The translations under genes were made by a program, and so were the position numbers. The notes beneath the pieces were generated by a model. That model worked only from the letters and a program-made list of their open reading frames with translations, made no database searches and was not told the DNA's origin. A stretch of DNA of 62,878 nt from Spirochaetaceae bacterium. Lineage in GTDB: Bacteria; Spirochaetota; Spirochaetia; DSM-27196; PWMO01. The first letter of the stretch is position 1. Every line of letters starts with the position of its first letter. Positions 1 to 8,853 of this stretch are shown here, in pieces. The stretch lies in the NCBI GenBank assembly GCA_007693945.1, contig RECP01000046.1, positions 1-62,878 of the forward strand. Reading direction: 5' to 3'.

Positions 1-269
1 GAGAAGGGCTCTTCCTGACAACGCTGACCGGCCCCGGCAGGATCTGGCTGCAGACGATGTCCATACAGTCGATGGCACGTGAAGTCTATCCCTACCTGCC
101 AACCTCAAAGAGCAAGTAGGATCCGAATGATAGGTTGTTATCGCGACGGTGGAGCCGCTTTTACGGCAAACGCGCTCCGAAGGTGTCATCCGGGACCTGG
201 ATCGCGTTCGCACGGCGTCTCGGACGCGCTGAGACTGGACGAGGTCCGTTATCACAACCCATTTGGGTG

Positions 270-1417
270 TCAGTTCAGTAGCGCCGGATCGAAACCCGTC
301 GGCGCGCGGCCTGTCTTGACGAGATGGGCGAGAATGTCGCGTATCTCGGCCGGGTCCTGGATGACCGCGATGACCGTCATGTCCCAGCCGCGCCCATGCT
401 CGTTTGCGGGCGTTGACTCTGACTTCCTGGCCGTCATCCAGGGGCTCCAAGCCCGCAATCGTCCAGATCGGAGGATTCAGGCGGATGTGATGCCTGCCAC
501 CCCTCAGGTGCGCGAGCAGCGACGTGCGGCATCTGGAACCAGTGTCCTTTCGTGCGCGATGAGTACAGTCCGTATCGTCTGATCAGCTGTACCCGCCGGG
601 GAGGGATGTGTTGCGTCAACTCGGCCAAGAAGTCCAAGGCGCCAAACAGGTGTACATTCTCCTTGAAGTAGTCTGAATACTTCGTGTGGAACAGCACCTT
701 CCCCTTGAACGGCTCGTAGTGGATCTTCTTCAGCGACAGCGGAGGACGAGAGATGTACTGGGCGAGGCTCGCTTGGCTCCTGGTGTCGGTGAGGCGCACC
801 GAGTTGTGGATGTTGAAGCCAGAGTTACGCCACGAGAGAAGGTTCCGCGCAAAATCCTCGGAGAGGAGTTTCTTCTGTACAAGAAGCCAGATCAGGCGCC
901 GGCGAAAGACTTCGGTCATCTGGTCGAGCCCGGACAGCGGCACGGGGATGAACGTCCCGGCCTCGTCGAATCCTCCCTCCAACACGAGGCAGTGGTGATG
1001 GGGATTCCAGCGCAACTGGTCGCCGAACGTTTGGTGCGCAACAACGATTCCCGTAAGAAGCGGTCTGCCGGCGGCCTCGTGGTATAACTCGCGGAGGATG
1101 TCGTAGATCAACCGAGACACCTCGGCGAACAGGCGACGATCGTGGCGGAAGTACGGTCGTAGCGCCTTGGGCATTGTGAAAACGAATTGGCGATTTGGGA
1201 GTTTGAGGAGGACTTCATTGGAGAGATGCTCGGCAAAGAGCAGGGTGCGGTTGCGGCTACAGGATGGACAGAGGTAGAAACCCTTGCAGGAGAAGGGTCG
1301 GAAGTAGTCGTGCCCGCACTCGGGATTGGTACAGCGGATTCGCGCGGCGCCCCGGAGATAGTCGCCACATAGAGAGAATCTTTCGCCGAGCTGCCGAATG
1401 CGCTCGAGGCGGTACAT
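270..1417 (-). pseudogene. IS91-family transposase, decayed
   Basis: The minus-strand reading frame encodes an HUH (Y1-type) transposase. Visible are a zinc-ribbon region (CTNPEC then CPSC), the HUH metal site in WNPHHHCLVLEGG, and the tyrosine region RRYGLYSSRTKG. The main frame stops at 434. The usual family C-terminus (VIAVIQDP...GRAPTGFDPALLN) continues in another frame to a stop at 270, and the cysteine-rich segment expected between the two is missing, so the gene is broken by a deletion or frameshift. I set the start at the ATG at 1417; the frame is open upstream to 1621 but that part does not look like the family. A second relic of the same tail lies at about 4370-4477. Nothing is recognised in 1-269. 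Confidence 0.85.
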
Positions 1418-1706
1418 GCCATAGGTGGGGGGCGGATTTGATCGTCCTTCGGCATTGTGGCGGCGTTTCTTGTCTCCGCGTCCTCCTGCTGGATCCGAGC
1501 CGAGTCGAGCAGGATGATCTGCGTGAGCTCCGCGGTCGCCGCGGTGCAGTGGATCCGGCCGCAAAAACCCGCCTTCACGAGCCGCGGCAGAAGGCCACAG
1601 TGATCGAGGTGCGCGTGTCAAAGCCGCGCGGTTGCGGTCGGGAGAGACGAGACATTAATGATTAATTCGATTAGATTCAAATGAGATCCCGTTTCGGAGT
1701 GTGACG

Positions 1707-2717
1707 ATGAAGATCGCTGTTTTCAGCACAAAACAATGGGTGCGCGAGGCTTTCGACCACGCGAACAAAGACCATCACATGGTGTTCTTGTACCTCGAAC
1801 CACGATTGAACGTCGATACCGTCGGTCTCGCAGCCGGGCACGACGCGGTGTGCCTTTTTGTGAACGATACGTGCGACGCCCAAGTGATCACAAGTCTTCA
1901 GCGAATGGGAGTCCGGACGATCGCGCTCCGGTGCGCGGGATTCAACAATGTCGACGTGCGGGCCGCGGTGGCGGCCGGTATCACGGTTGTCCGCGTCCCA
2001 GCGTACAGCCCGTACGCGGTAGCCGAACACGCGGTCGGGTTGATCCTCGTGTTGAACCGACGATACCACCGCGCGTACAACCGCGTGCGTGAGGGTAACT
2101 TCAGTCTCGACGGGCTCATAGGATTCGATGTCCGCGGCAAGACCGTCGGCGTCGTCGGCACCGGCCAGATCGGTCGGGTTTTTTGCGGCATCATGGCCGG
2201 GTTCTCGACGAGACTGCTCGCGTACGATCCGTTCCCGAACGAAGAACTCGTATCAACCGGCGTCGAGTACGTTCCACTCGAGCGGCTGTTCTCGGAGGCC
2301 GACATCATCAGTCTTCACTGTCCCCTCACGCGCGATACCTACCACGTCGTCGATCGCGACGCGATCGGGACGATGAAGCCGGGGGTCACGTTGATCAACA
2401 CGAGCCGAGGAGCGTTGATCGACTCGGTCGCCGCGATCGAAGGTCTGAAACAAGGGCAAATCGGCAACCTCGGTCTCGACGTGTACGAGGAAGAGGCGGA
2501 CCTCTTTTTTGAGGACCTCTCGGGCCAGGTCATTCAGGACGACGTGTTCGTCCGGCTCCAGACGTTTCCGAACGTGCTCATCACGGCGCACCAGGCGTTT
2601 TTCACGACCGAGGCGGTCACGACGATCGCCGAGACGACGCTTGAAAACTTAGCGACCGTTCACGCCGGCCGCGACTGCGCAAACCGGCTTGTTCCGGAGA
2701 AGGTTTACGGCAGTTAA
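1707..2717 (+). CDS. ldhA: D-2-hydroxyacid dehydrogenase (D-lactate dehydrogenase type)
   Basis: This NAD-dependent dehydrogenase of the D-isomer family probably reduces pyruvate to D-lactate in the cytosol during fermentation. The Rossmann motif GTGQIG lies near residue 152. The catalytic set is visible: Arg in NTSRGALID, Glu in LDVYEEE and His in ITAHQAF. The long loop ending LSGQVIQDDVFVRLQ is typical of LdhA rather than of phosphoglycerate dehydrogenase. A GTG at 1701 is possible, but the ATG at 1707 has GGAG seven bases upstream and gives the usual MKIAVFSTK start. Length (336 aa) is normal. It stands alone between an IS91 relic and a broken hydrolase, so it is an intact gene in a decayed area. 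Confidence 0.9.
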   Translation: MKIAVFSTKQWVREAFDHANKDHHMVFLYLEPRLNVDTVGLAAGHDAVCLFVNDTCDAQVITSLQRMGVRTIALRCAGFNNVDVRAAVAAGITVVRVPAYSPYAVAEHAVGLILVLNRRYHRAYNRVREGNFSLDGLIGFDVRGKTVGVVGTGQIGRVFCGIMAGFSTRLLAYDPFPNEELVSTGVEYVPLERLFSEADIISLHCPLTRDTYHVVDRDAIGTMKPGVTLINTSRGALIDSVAAIEGLKQGQIGNLGLDVYEEEADLFFEDLSGQVIQDDVFVRLQTFPNVLITAHQAFFTTEAVTTIAETTLENLATVHAGRDCANRLVPEKVYGS

Positions 2718-2729
2718 GGAACTCGGCTG

Positions 2730-3170
2730 TTGGTCCGATCGGTCCGGAGCACCGTGGCACGCGGCCGACAATGCGGCAAAGGCGCGGTTTTTGATGCCGG
2801 TCGGCAACGCCGGCAGTATCTTCTGAAGGTAAAAAAGTGTACCCGCGTCGGGCGCATCGTGCTTGTCGCTCTCGGCGTTGTCTTTGTGACTGCGCCGGTC
2901 GTCCCGATCGTCATTGCGATCTCGCCGGCCGGATCGGCGAGTCCACGCGATCTCGCAGGGCCGGAGAGTCGGTTCGTTCGGCTTGAAGGTATCGAGATCC
3001 ATTACGAGGCCTCTTCGGCTGAACTGGGGAAACAGGCTTTTATTCTGCTTCACGGTTTCGGCGCAAGCACGTACTCGTGGCGAGAGGTCGTCGAGCCGCT
3101 TTCGGAGATCGCTCCGGTGATCGCGTTCGACCGGCCGGCGTTTGGTTTGACCGAGCGCCCGATGCAGTAG
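2730..3170 (+). pseudogene. Alpha/beta hydrolase, truncated
   Basis: The frame shows an N-terminal membrane segment (VGRIVLVALGVVFVTAPVV) and then the start of an alpha/beta hydrolase fold, with the oxyanion motif LLHGFGAS and the strand IAFDRPAFGLTERP. It stops at 3168-3170. The nucleophile elbow (GxSxG) and the rest of the fold, about 200 residues, are absent. The codon after the stop begins NSYLRAQ, which weakly resembles the family's continuation, so a nonsense change followed by decay is possible. Nothing recognisable follows in 3171-3330. Confidence 0.65.
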
Positions 3171-3330
3171 AACAGTTATCTCCGTGCGCAACGGCAAAAC
3201 CGGCATCCACGACGAAATTTCGCGAAAACGCGGCGACGACCGCGGTTCGCAGGTTGATAACGGGCGTGTGGGCGGCCATTGGAGGGACCGCACGCGCCGA
3301 TAGGAGAACAAGGAGCGGTTCCGCGTTGGT

Positions 3331-3681
3331 TTACTCCGGGAAACAGGCGCACGTCTCCCGCGGAGTATGACGGAGAAGACGATCAGTTGAGGCGATCCAC
3401 AAGACCTCGCAGTACGGGGAACAAAGCCGCAGGTGTTGGATTCCATCAAGAATCAGCAGATGTTCCTTGTTGGCCTCCAAAAACAGTTCCTGATCATCGA
3501 ACTGTCGGGCATCGCGCGGTCGCTCAAGATCTCGATACAGCGAACTCTCACGCTTCTCTCCGAGTCTCTGCACCAGGGTAGTTTTGCCGCACTGCCGTGG
3601 TCCCAGCACTGCAACCACAGGGTGCGTCTCCAGGTCTTTCAGGAGTAGCTTCTCCATAATTCTTGGTACGTACGTTTGCAT
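3331..3681 (-). pseudogene. AAA ATPase of the AAA_14/DUF4143 family, N-terminal fragment
   Basis: The frame begins MEKLLLKDLETHPVVAVLG and carries a Walker A motif, GPRQCGKTT, followed by a degenerate Walker B (LLILDGIQHL, where the family has LILDEIQ). After that the sequence stops matching and ends near residue 116, whereas full proteins have about 380-400 residues. The DUF4143 C-terminal part is missing. It is a truncated and probably dead copy. The true start is likely the ATG at 3657 or 3681. It lies in a run of relics from 2730 to 4690. Confidence 0.7.
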
Positions 3682-3716
3682 ATCTGACGTTATCCATGAA
3701 TTTACAAACTTACAGG

Positions 3717-4368
3717 CTATTCGTGCCGTATCTGCAACTTGGGCGATCCCACCCGAGAAACGATCTGCTCCAGGGTGAAGAGCTCGAAGGGGAACACCGC
3801 TCCGTAGTCCGGGGCGCGGCGGTCAAGCAGTTCCCGCGCCATCGCAACCGCCGCCAGTGCCGTGGCGGTGTAGTCTGAGGGAGCAGTCAGGTGCACCACT
3901 GACGTGCGTTCACCTCCGCGAATGCCCGCTTCCGCGGTGAGCGCCACCGTTTCCTCCTTGTCCGCAGGGGTGCGCTTCTCCCGGGCGATCAGCGCCCTCA
4001 GGATTCCGCCGCCTCCCGGGCGGTTGAGGCGGCGCAGCAGGTCCCAGCCGGTTGGCGGTGGCAATCAGGCGGTTGAATCCTTCGTCGTCAAAGGCGGTGC
4101 GGGTCCGGGTGAACCCCCGGACCTCTTGCTCTCCATCGCCCACCGGCTGAGCAAACATGCCCAGCATGTCTGCGATGCCCGTCGGCCGGGCGGTTCCATC
4201 CTTGCGTTGCAGGAGGGACACGTGCAGTTGCTGCTCCCCGGCAGGAGCGCCGGCCCGGAATGCCGCCTCTATCAGGTGGCGGGCCATCAGGCCCGAGAGC
4301 CCCGGAATCAGACCCGCCGCTGCCGTATCGGCCGAAGACGGCGAGACGCCCGCCTTCGGGCGGCGCAT
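3717..4368 (-). pseudogene. Saccharopine-dehydrogenase-like protein, C-terminal fragment with frameshift
   Basis: Two minus-strand frames join near 4045-4070 to give one protein. The first part reads MARHLIEAAFRAGAPAGEQ...GIADMLGMFAQPVGDGE...FDDEGFNRLIATAN. The second part reads SVVHLTAPSDYTATALAAVAMARELLDRR...GAVFPFELFTLEQIV. Together these resemble the C-terminal half of saccharopine dehydrogenase-like oxidoreductases. The NAD-binding N-terminal half is absent. The 5' end abuts an IS91 transposase tail, which is the likely break point. The family call is by eye and moderate; the frameshift is clear. Confidence 0.45.
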
Positions 4369-4369
4369 G

Positions 4370-4477
4370 CCCTGTCTTGACCAGATGAGCGAGGATGTCG
4401 CGTATCTGGACGGGGTCCTGCATGACCGCGATAGTCTTCATCTCGGCCGAGCGCCTGGTCAGCGGGAGGTAGCGGGG
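4370..4477 (-). pseudogene. IS91-family transposase, C-terminal tail relic
   Basis: The translation reads LTRRSAEMKTIAVMQDPVQIRD and then ILAHLVKTGHAP. This is the same C-terminal segment as at 270-400 (VIAVIQDPAEIRDILAHLVKTGRAP), and the DNA is similar over roughly 75 bases. Only the tail survives. It separates a saccharopine-dehydrogenase fragment from a hemerythrin fragment, both cut at this point. Confidence 0.7.
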
Positions 4478-4686
4478 AAAAAGTGCGCGCCTTCTTTGTG
4501 GATATGTGGCGGATAGAAGTCGGTGAGGTCCTTCATGGTGGCGATGACATCGACCAAGCGGTTGTCCTGCCCCGCGAGGACATCGTTTCTGGCCTCCTCG
4601 AGTTCCCTGGTCAGATGTCGGTCGAGCTTGTGCTCCTCGATAAGCTCGTTCATCAGGTCCTTTTCCGCGGGAGATAGCGACCGATG
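4459..4686 (-). pseudogene. Hemerythrin-like domain fragment
   Basis: The frame gives SLSPAEKDLMNELIEEHKLD, RELEEARNDVLAGQDNRL and LTDFYPPHIHKEGAHFFP. This matches the central helices of hemerythrin/DUF438-type di-iron proteins, including the EEH and HIHKExxHFFP metal ligands. The first and last helices are absent: the protein stops at 4459 where the IS91 tail begins, and upstream residues are unclear. It is too short for a four-helix bundle, so it is probably a relic. Confidence 0.6.
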
Positions 4687-4724
4687 CTGTTGAGCGTTCG
4701 GCGAGTCTTGTCGCGATCTCGGAA

Positions 4725-4757
4725 TTGACGTATGATCTTCATAGGCTATATACGTCA
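4725..4757 (+). promoter_or_regulatory. Promoter and operator of the first PIN toxin-antitoxin pair
   Basis: A -35 TTGACG (4725-4730) and a -10 TATATA (4747-4752) are separated by 16 bases. A perfect 8-base inverted repeat, TGACGTAT (4726-4733) and ATACGTCA (4750-4757), overlaps both elements. AGGAGG follows at once, before the antitoxin ATG at 4769. Such a site suits repression by the encoded antitoxin; that last step is inference. Confidence 0.65.
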
Positions 4758-4768
4758 GGAGGTGTCAC

Positions 4769-5011
4769 ATGAACACAAAATTGACGCTTCGGCTCGATGA
4801 GCGGTTGATTGCCAGGGCAAAACGGTACTCCAAGCGCTCGGGCAAGTCGGTGTCTCAGCTCGTTTCGGACTACTTCGCACTGATCGACGCCGATGAACCG
4901 ATTCCCGGTACCGAGCTGACGGCAAGGGTGCGCTCAATGATCGGCTCACTGAAGGGTGCATCGACCACCGAAGAGGATTATCGCCGGCATCTCGAAGAGA
5001 AACACCGGTGA
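4769..5011 (+). CDS. Antitoxin, ribbon-helix-helix type (DUF6364-like)
   Basis: This 80-residue protein opens with NTKLTLRLDERLIARAKRYS, a short beta strand followed by helices in the ribbon-helix-helix pattern, then KSVSQLVSDYFALI. The acidic and basic C-terminus would wrap the toxin. AGGAGG lies seven bases before the ATG. The stop overlaps the toxin start (GTGA), the usual coupling in VapBC-like modules. It should bind its own promoter, where an inverted repeat overlaps -35 and -10. The cognate toxin is the PIN protein directly downstream. Confidence 0.85.
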   Translation: MNTKLTLRLDERLIARAKRYSKRSGKSVSQLVSDYFALIDADEPIPGTELTARVRSMIGSLKGASTTEEDYRRHLEEKHR

Positions 5012-5448
5012 ACGTGCTATTCGACACCAATGTGATTCTTGACGTCTTGCTCGCACGCGAACCTTACGTCGAGGCGGCCGCAAAACTGTTCGCGCTGGTC
5101 GACAACGGACCCATTTCGGGTATGATCTGCGCGACAACCCTCACGACGGTATTCTATATCGCTGCCAAAGACTTTGGCCGCAGGCGAGCCCTCGATCAGG
5201 TGCGTGCACTTCTCGATCTTTTTGACGTAGCGGCTGTCGACGGCAACGTGCTCGGCGGGGCTCTCAACATCGAGATAGCCGACTATGAGAACGCAGTACT
5301 GCACGAGGCGGCCCGATCGGCGCACGCTTCGGCGATCGTCACGCGTGATCAAGTTGATTTCTCCAACTCGCAAATTCCGGTGTTGGCTCCCCGAGAGCTG
5401 CTCGCCGCGATAGCCGCATCGACGCGAGACTCCAGCGCAAGCACCTAG
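5008..5448 (+). CDS. PIN-domain toxin ribonuclease
   Basis: This 146-residue PIN nuclease starts MNVLFDTNVILDVLLAREPY, which carries the first catalytic aspartate (FDTNVILD). A further acidic site is in IEIADYENAVLHEAA, and the last in ASAIVTRDQVDF. By family it is a toxin that cleaves RNA and is held inactive by the upstream antitoxin. The GTG start overlaps the antitoxin stop by three bases. All acidic positions seem kept, so the pair is probably functional. Confidence 0.88.
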   Translation: MNVLFDTNVILDVLLAREPYVEAAAKLFALVDNGPISGMICATTLTTVFYIAAKDFGRRRALDQVRALLDLFDVAAVDGNVLGGALNIEIADYENAVLHEAARSAHASAIVTRDQVDFSNSQIPVLAPRELLAAIAASTRDSSAST

Positions 5449-5555
5449 CCCGCATTTCTCAGTGCAGTGTACGCTGAAACAGTTGAACTTTTCGCGTGTG
5501 GTGAAGGCGATCCGCTGCATTCTGAGGATGAGCAACTTTCGTCTTGAACACTCAT

Positions 5556-5666
5556 ATGAAGAAGATGAAGGATGATCCGGACCTGCTGGAGGAATATGAC
5601 TTGAGCGGTGCAGTTCGCGGAAAACACGCAGAACGCTACCAGGCGGGCAGCAACTCTGTACACTGA
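5556..5666 (+). pseudogene. Small antitoxin-like gene, 3'-truncated
   Basis: A short frame reads MKKMKDDPDLLEEYDLSGAV then RGKHAERYQAG. This is the conserved N-terminus of a widespread small family (LEEYDFSxGVRGKYAxRYxxG) that accompanies toxins. The family continues with NVVVLDPDVAxxF. Here it breaks at about 5655, exactly where the repeated scar sequence begins, and ends by chance at TGA 5664-5666. I see nothing else between 5449 and 5555. Confidence 0.55.
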
Positions 5667-5728
5667 TGTACAGATTGGAGGTGGACAATTATAAACGGCC
5701 AACAAGCGCCTGGAACGCGACGGTGCAC
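5655..5728 (+). repeat. Deletion scar: flanks of the 9.4-10.1 kb toxin-antitoxin module joined together
   Basis: Bases 5655-5689 match 9408-9442 (35 bases, one mismatch): the TGTACA operator pair, the GGAGG ribosome site and the AT of the antitoxin start codon. Bases 5690-5728 match 10074-10112 (39 bases, one mismatch): the last bases of the toxin gene and its downstream sequence. The 631 bases between them at the second locus, nearly the exact two-gene coding region, are absent here. The scar is bounded by an antitoxin relic on the left and an IS1182-type relic on the right. Confidence 0.85.
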
Positions 5729-5840
5729 AGAAGAGCTTCCATCGGGTGTCCACTTTTGCCCGACCTCTGAGGGAGAATCGGTCAAGCCCGCGGATGTGAC
5801 GGATGTTGACGAACACCGGTTCCACCGTTCTCACCCCGAT
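5727..5840 (-). pseudogene. IS1182-like transposase, C-terminal relic
   Basis: The translation reads IGVRTVEPVFVNIRHIRGLD then RFSLRGRAKVDTRWKLFC. This matches the conserved end of IS1182/IS5-type DDE transposases (TVEPVFGNIR...LDRFTLRGxxKVxxQWxLxC), including the last catalytic glutamate in VEPVF. Nothing else of the transposase remains. Its break at about 5728 coincides with the end of the scar repeat. Confidence 0.65.
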
Positions 5841-5949
5841 CGGTGTCGAAACGCTGGATCATCTGCTGGATGGAGCTCTTGACGTATCCTCGGAGATCCC
5901 CGAGACCGTCGCGATGGTTTCCGTCGCCCATCGTACCGTGCGATTATGA

Positions 5950-6063
5950 TACGTGCGCGGCTACGGCGCACAACGGGAGAGCGTCATCGGTCACGTTCTT
6001 CTGCACCTGTTCAACCATCAGGCCCACCATCGGGGCCAGATCTCTCTGATCTGGAAGATCTGA
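5950..6063 (+). pseudogene. DinB-family protein, C-terminal relic
   Basis: After a stop at 5947-5949 the frame reads YVRGYGAQRESVIGHVLLHL then FNHQAHHRGQISLIW. This is the last helix of DinB/YfiT-type four-helix proteins, whose metal-binding HxxHHRGQ motif is kept. The first three helices are not found in 5841-5946, where I see only weak similarity. The rest of 6064-6278 holds no recognisable gene. Confidence 0.6.
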
Positions 6064-6278
6064 ACCCGAGCGAAGGCGGCCGACGGCCCTCGATACCTTG
6101 CTTTGGGGGATCCGCTCGTTCTCGAGGAACACTGAACGCCGCGGTCTTTCGTCAATATGCGCCTTGACGCGATGTAGTCGTATATACTAGCGTGTATCTA
6201 TACGCATGGAGTAAGACCCCCGGGTATCTCGATGGCCGAGGTGCAAGAACGCTGGGGGTGTAAGGCAAGGAGATCGCC

Positions 6279-7736
6279 GTGAAACGGTCTCGTCTTGTTC
6301 GCCGAATACTCGGGCTGGTGCTGATTCTGACGATCGGCGCAGGGCTTGCATACGTCTACTTCGCGCTGCCGATTGGAACAGGTTACACCGCCAAATACCT
6401 CTGCTCGAGCGTCTTTCTGATCGGCCGCGGTGAGGCGGAGACGGTCGAGGAGGACATCAGGCCGGGAAGCGTGCTCTTCACCCTGATATCGAGCAGCGTG
6501 GACCGGCAGAACCGGACTGTCACGGCCCGGGCGCTCGGCCTGTTTCACGAGAGAAGTGCCGTCTATCGTCCCGATCTCGGCTGCACCCTGGCAATCGAGA
6601 CCGACATTCGGACGCTTCGCGAACAGGCGCCGACAGTCGCGGCCGGCTTCGCCGGCGACCGGGACTCGCCGTGGCCGCGCGGCGACGCTGTCGACGTGTC
6701 CGGCCTGCCGCCGGAGGTCGAACGGCATGCTCTCAACGGGGCTCTTGAATACGCCTTCGCCGAACCCGAAGGAGGCCGGCGTCAGACGAGAGCCGTCGTC
6801 GTCGTGCATCGCGGCCGGATCGTCGCCGAACGATATGCAGAAGGAATCGGCCCTGCGACACCGCTTCTCGGCTGGTCGATGGCAAAAACGGTCGTGGGAG
6901 TCCTTACCGGCATGATGGTGGAGGAGGGCCTTCTGGAACTGCACCAGCCGGTTCCGCTGCCGCTGTGGCAAACAGAGGACGACCCACGCGGAACGATCAC
7001 CATCAACGACATGCTGCAGATGTCGAGCGGCCTTGACTTCAGCGAAGTCTATGGCCCCTTCGCCGACGCGACCGATATGCTCTACGGCAGCCGTTCGATG
7101 GCTGGATTCGCCGCGAACAAGCGATTGAGGCACGAGCCGGGCAGCGTCTTTCAGTATTCCAGCGGCACGACAAACATCCTCATGAAGGTTCTCCAGGAGC
7201 GTACCGGTGGCGATACTGCTTCGATGCACCGGTACATCACGGACCGGCTGTACCGGCCGCTGGGCCTGACGACGGCGGTATTCGAGCCGGACGCTTCGGG
7301 CGTACCGGTTGGTTCGAGTTACCTCTACGCATCCGCGAGGGACTGGGCACGCATTGGTCTCTTTATGCTGAATGACGGTGTGGTCGACGGCCTGCGGCTG
7401 CTCCCGGCCGGATGGATCGCATACATGACGACGCCGGCGCCGGACTCAAGGGGAACGTACGGCGCCCACGTCTGGCTCAACGCCGCTGATCCCAAGGAGG
7501 CGTTACCGGGCGACAGGGTCTACGAATCCCTGCCGCGCAGCATGTACTACATGCGCGGTCACAACGCCCAGATGGTCGCCGTCTTGCCGGATCACGATGT
7601 CGTCGTGGTACGGCTCGGGGTGACCCACCGGGAGGACGACTGGGACAAAGAAATGTTTCTCGCGATGGTGCTCGAAAGCTTTGGGGCGTCCGTGGGTGGC
7701 GCAGCAGACCCGTTCACGAGGTCTGCCGCGCGCTGA
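6279..7736 (+). CDS. Membrane-anchored serine hydrolase of the beta-lactamase class C / esterase family
   Basis: This 485-residue protein has an N-terminal membrane segment (residues about 8-28, RRILGLVLILTIGAGLAYVY) and then a class-C-like hydrolase domain from about residue 150. The active-site SxxK is in LGWSMAKTVVGVL. The second motif is YSS in FQYSSGTTNILM (the family has Y-x-N or Y-x-S), and the late H-x-G-type loop is in MYYMRGHNAQMVAV. It probably acts in the periplasm on an ester or amide; no specific substrate can be named. The GTG start at 6279 has AAGGAG upstream. It stands alone, with transposase relics on both sides. Confidence 0.8.
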   Translation: MKRSRLVRRILGLVLILTIGAGLAYVYFALPIGTGYTAKYLCSSVFLIGRGEAETVEEDIRPGSVLFTLISSSVDRQNRTVTARALGLFHERSAVYRPDLGCTLAIETDIRTLREQAPTVAAGFAGDRDSPWPRGDAVDVSGLPPEVERHALNGALEYAFAEPEGGRRQTRAVVVVHRGRIVAERYAEGIGPATPLLGWSMAKTVVGVLTGMMVEEGLLELHQPVPLPLWQTEDDPRGTITINDMLQMSSGLDFSEVYGPFADATDMLYGSRSMAGFAANKRLRHEPGSVFQYSSGTTNILMKVLQERTGGDTASMHRYITDRLYRPLGLTTAVFEPDASGVPVGSSYLYASARDWARIGLFMLNDGVVDGLRLLPAGWIAYMTTPAPDSRGTYGAHVWLNAADPKEALPGDRVYESLPRSMYYMRGHNAQMVAVLPDHDVVVVRLGVTHREDDWDKEMFLAMVLESFGASVGGAADPFTRSAAR

Positions 7737-7830
7737 ACCGGCGGCGACGTCGCACGGCCTGTCATAAGCTCCGGCCCGCAGCAATCTGCATTGAGCTCAG
7801 CGGTGGTGAATTATTACGCCCGGGTATCGG

Positions 7831-7899
7831 CTCACCACCCGACCGCGCAAGCGCTTCGACTTCCTCACGCCACTCGAATACGCTTCTGTTTTGCCTTGA
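7831..7899 (+). pseudogene. IS30-like transposase, C-terminal relic
   Basis: The frame reads LTTRPRKRFDFLTPLEYASV then LP and stop. This resembles the end of IS30-family integrase cores (LNxRPRKRLxFxTPxE). About 23 residues can be recognised. I find no other gene in 7737-8103. Confidence 0.5.
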
Positions 7900-8103
7900 G
7901 TCGCTGGACGTTACACAATTCTGCCGTTCATGATTTCGACTCCTTCATAGCGCAATCTGTTTCGCATGCGATTTCGTCCGGCAAGCCCCGGAAAGGCGGC
8001 CGGCAGGCTGGACGCGGACGAACATGCCGGGCCCTCCGTACCTCCCCCAACTGCAGAAGATGGGCTTGGGGGAGCGGTGGTCTATTCTTCGGCCGCCGCG
8101 TCT

Positions 8104-8853
8104 TCAGAAGAACAGCCGCAAGGATGCCAGAAACGTCACGGTCACAATAAACGCGCGATACGGTTTTTCAGGAATTCGGCGCACGATACGCACGCCAACC
8201 ATTGCGCCTACCAGAATGAGGGGCGCCACAACCGCGTTGACCGCCAGCGTATCGAGCGTGATTGTGCCCCAGAGCAGCACATGGAAAGGGATTTTGATCA
8301 TGTTGTTGAAGAAGTAAAACCATGCCCCGGTGCCGATGTAGTTCTGCTTGGGAAGCCGCATGCTCAGTAGATAGAGCGCCATAATGGCCGGTGATGCATT
8401 ACCGATCATGGTGGCAAAGCCGCCCGACAGACCGATCAGCGGCGCAAACCACCGCCAATCGGGTATCGTGACTTCCCGCCGGACATACTCGTTATAGACA
8501 AGGATAGCCAGACTGACCATCACACATATGCCGATGGTGCGTACAAAGGCCCGGTCCGAGATTCTGTTGCCGATGATAGCGCCGATCACGATTCCAACCA
8601 CCGTGGCCGGCAGAACCCGAAAGACGTGTTTCCAGTTAGCGCTGCGATGATAGTAGCGCAGCGCCGCTATGTCGGCGAAGGAGAGCATCGGAAGCACCAG
8701 ACCGGCGGAAACGCGCCCACCAAACACTGATGCTAGCACAGGGATTATCATCATGGCTACGCCCTGAACGCCGGTCTTCTGCATTCCCAGCAGCAGCGCC
8801 GCCACGGCGATGATTGCCCATTCGTGACCCGAAACAGCCGAAAAAGTGATCAA
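8104..8853 (-). CDS. TauE/SafE-family membrane permease
   Basis: This 249-residue integral membrane protein has about seven to eight hydrophobic segments (for example WAIIAVAALLLGMQKTGVQG and VLPATVVGIVIGAIIG). The paired repeats with glycine-rich turns, GMQKTGVQGVAMMIIP and GLSGGFATMIGNASP, are the TauE hallmark. The family exports sulfite or organosulfonates or moves other small anions; the substrate here is unknown. The frame is open to 9012, but the TTG at 8853 has GGAGAG seven bases upstream and gives the normal family length, so I use it. It is transcribed toward the serine hydrolase and has no functional partner nearby. Confidence 0.82.
   Translation of the reverse strand: MITFSAVSGHEWAIIAVAALLLGMQKTGVQGVAMMIIPVLASVFGGRVSAGLVLPMLSFADIAALRYYHRSANWKHVFRVLPATVVGIVIGAIIGNRISDRAFVRTIGICVMVSLAILVYNEYVRREVTIPDWRWFAPLIGLSGGFATMIGNASPAIMALYLLSMRLPKQNYIGTGAWFYFFNNMIKIPFHVLLWGTITLDTLAVNAVVAPLILVGAMVGVRIVRRIPEKPYRAFIVTVTFLASLRLFF

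Noticed and set aside
79..582. A 167-residue plus-strand frame over the IS91 tail.
   Set aside because: It lies opposite the transposase relic and shows no domain or ribosome site; it is a shadow.
6164..6188. TTGACG and TATACT before the serine hydrolase gene.
   Set aside because: The spacer is only 13 bases, too short for a sigma-70 promoter.
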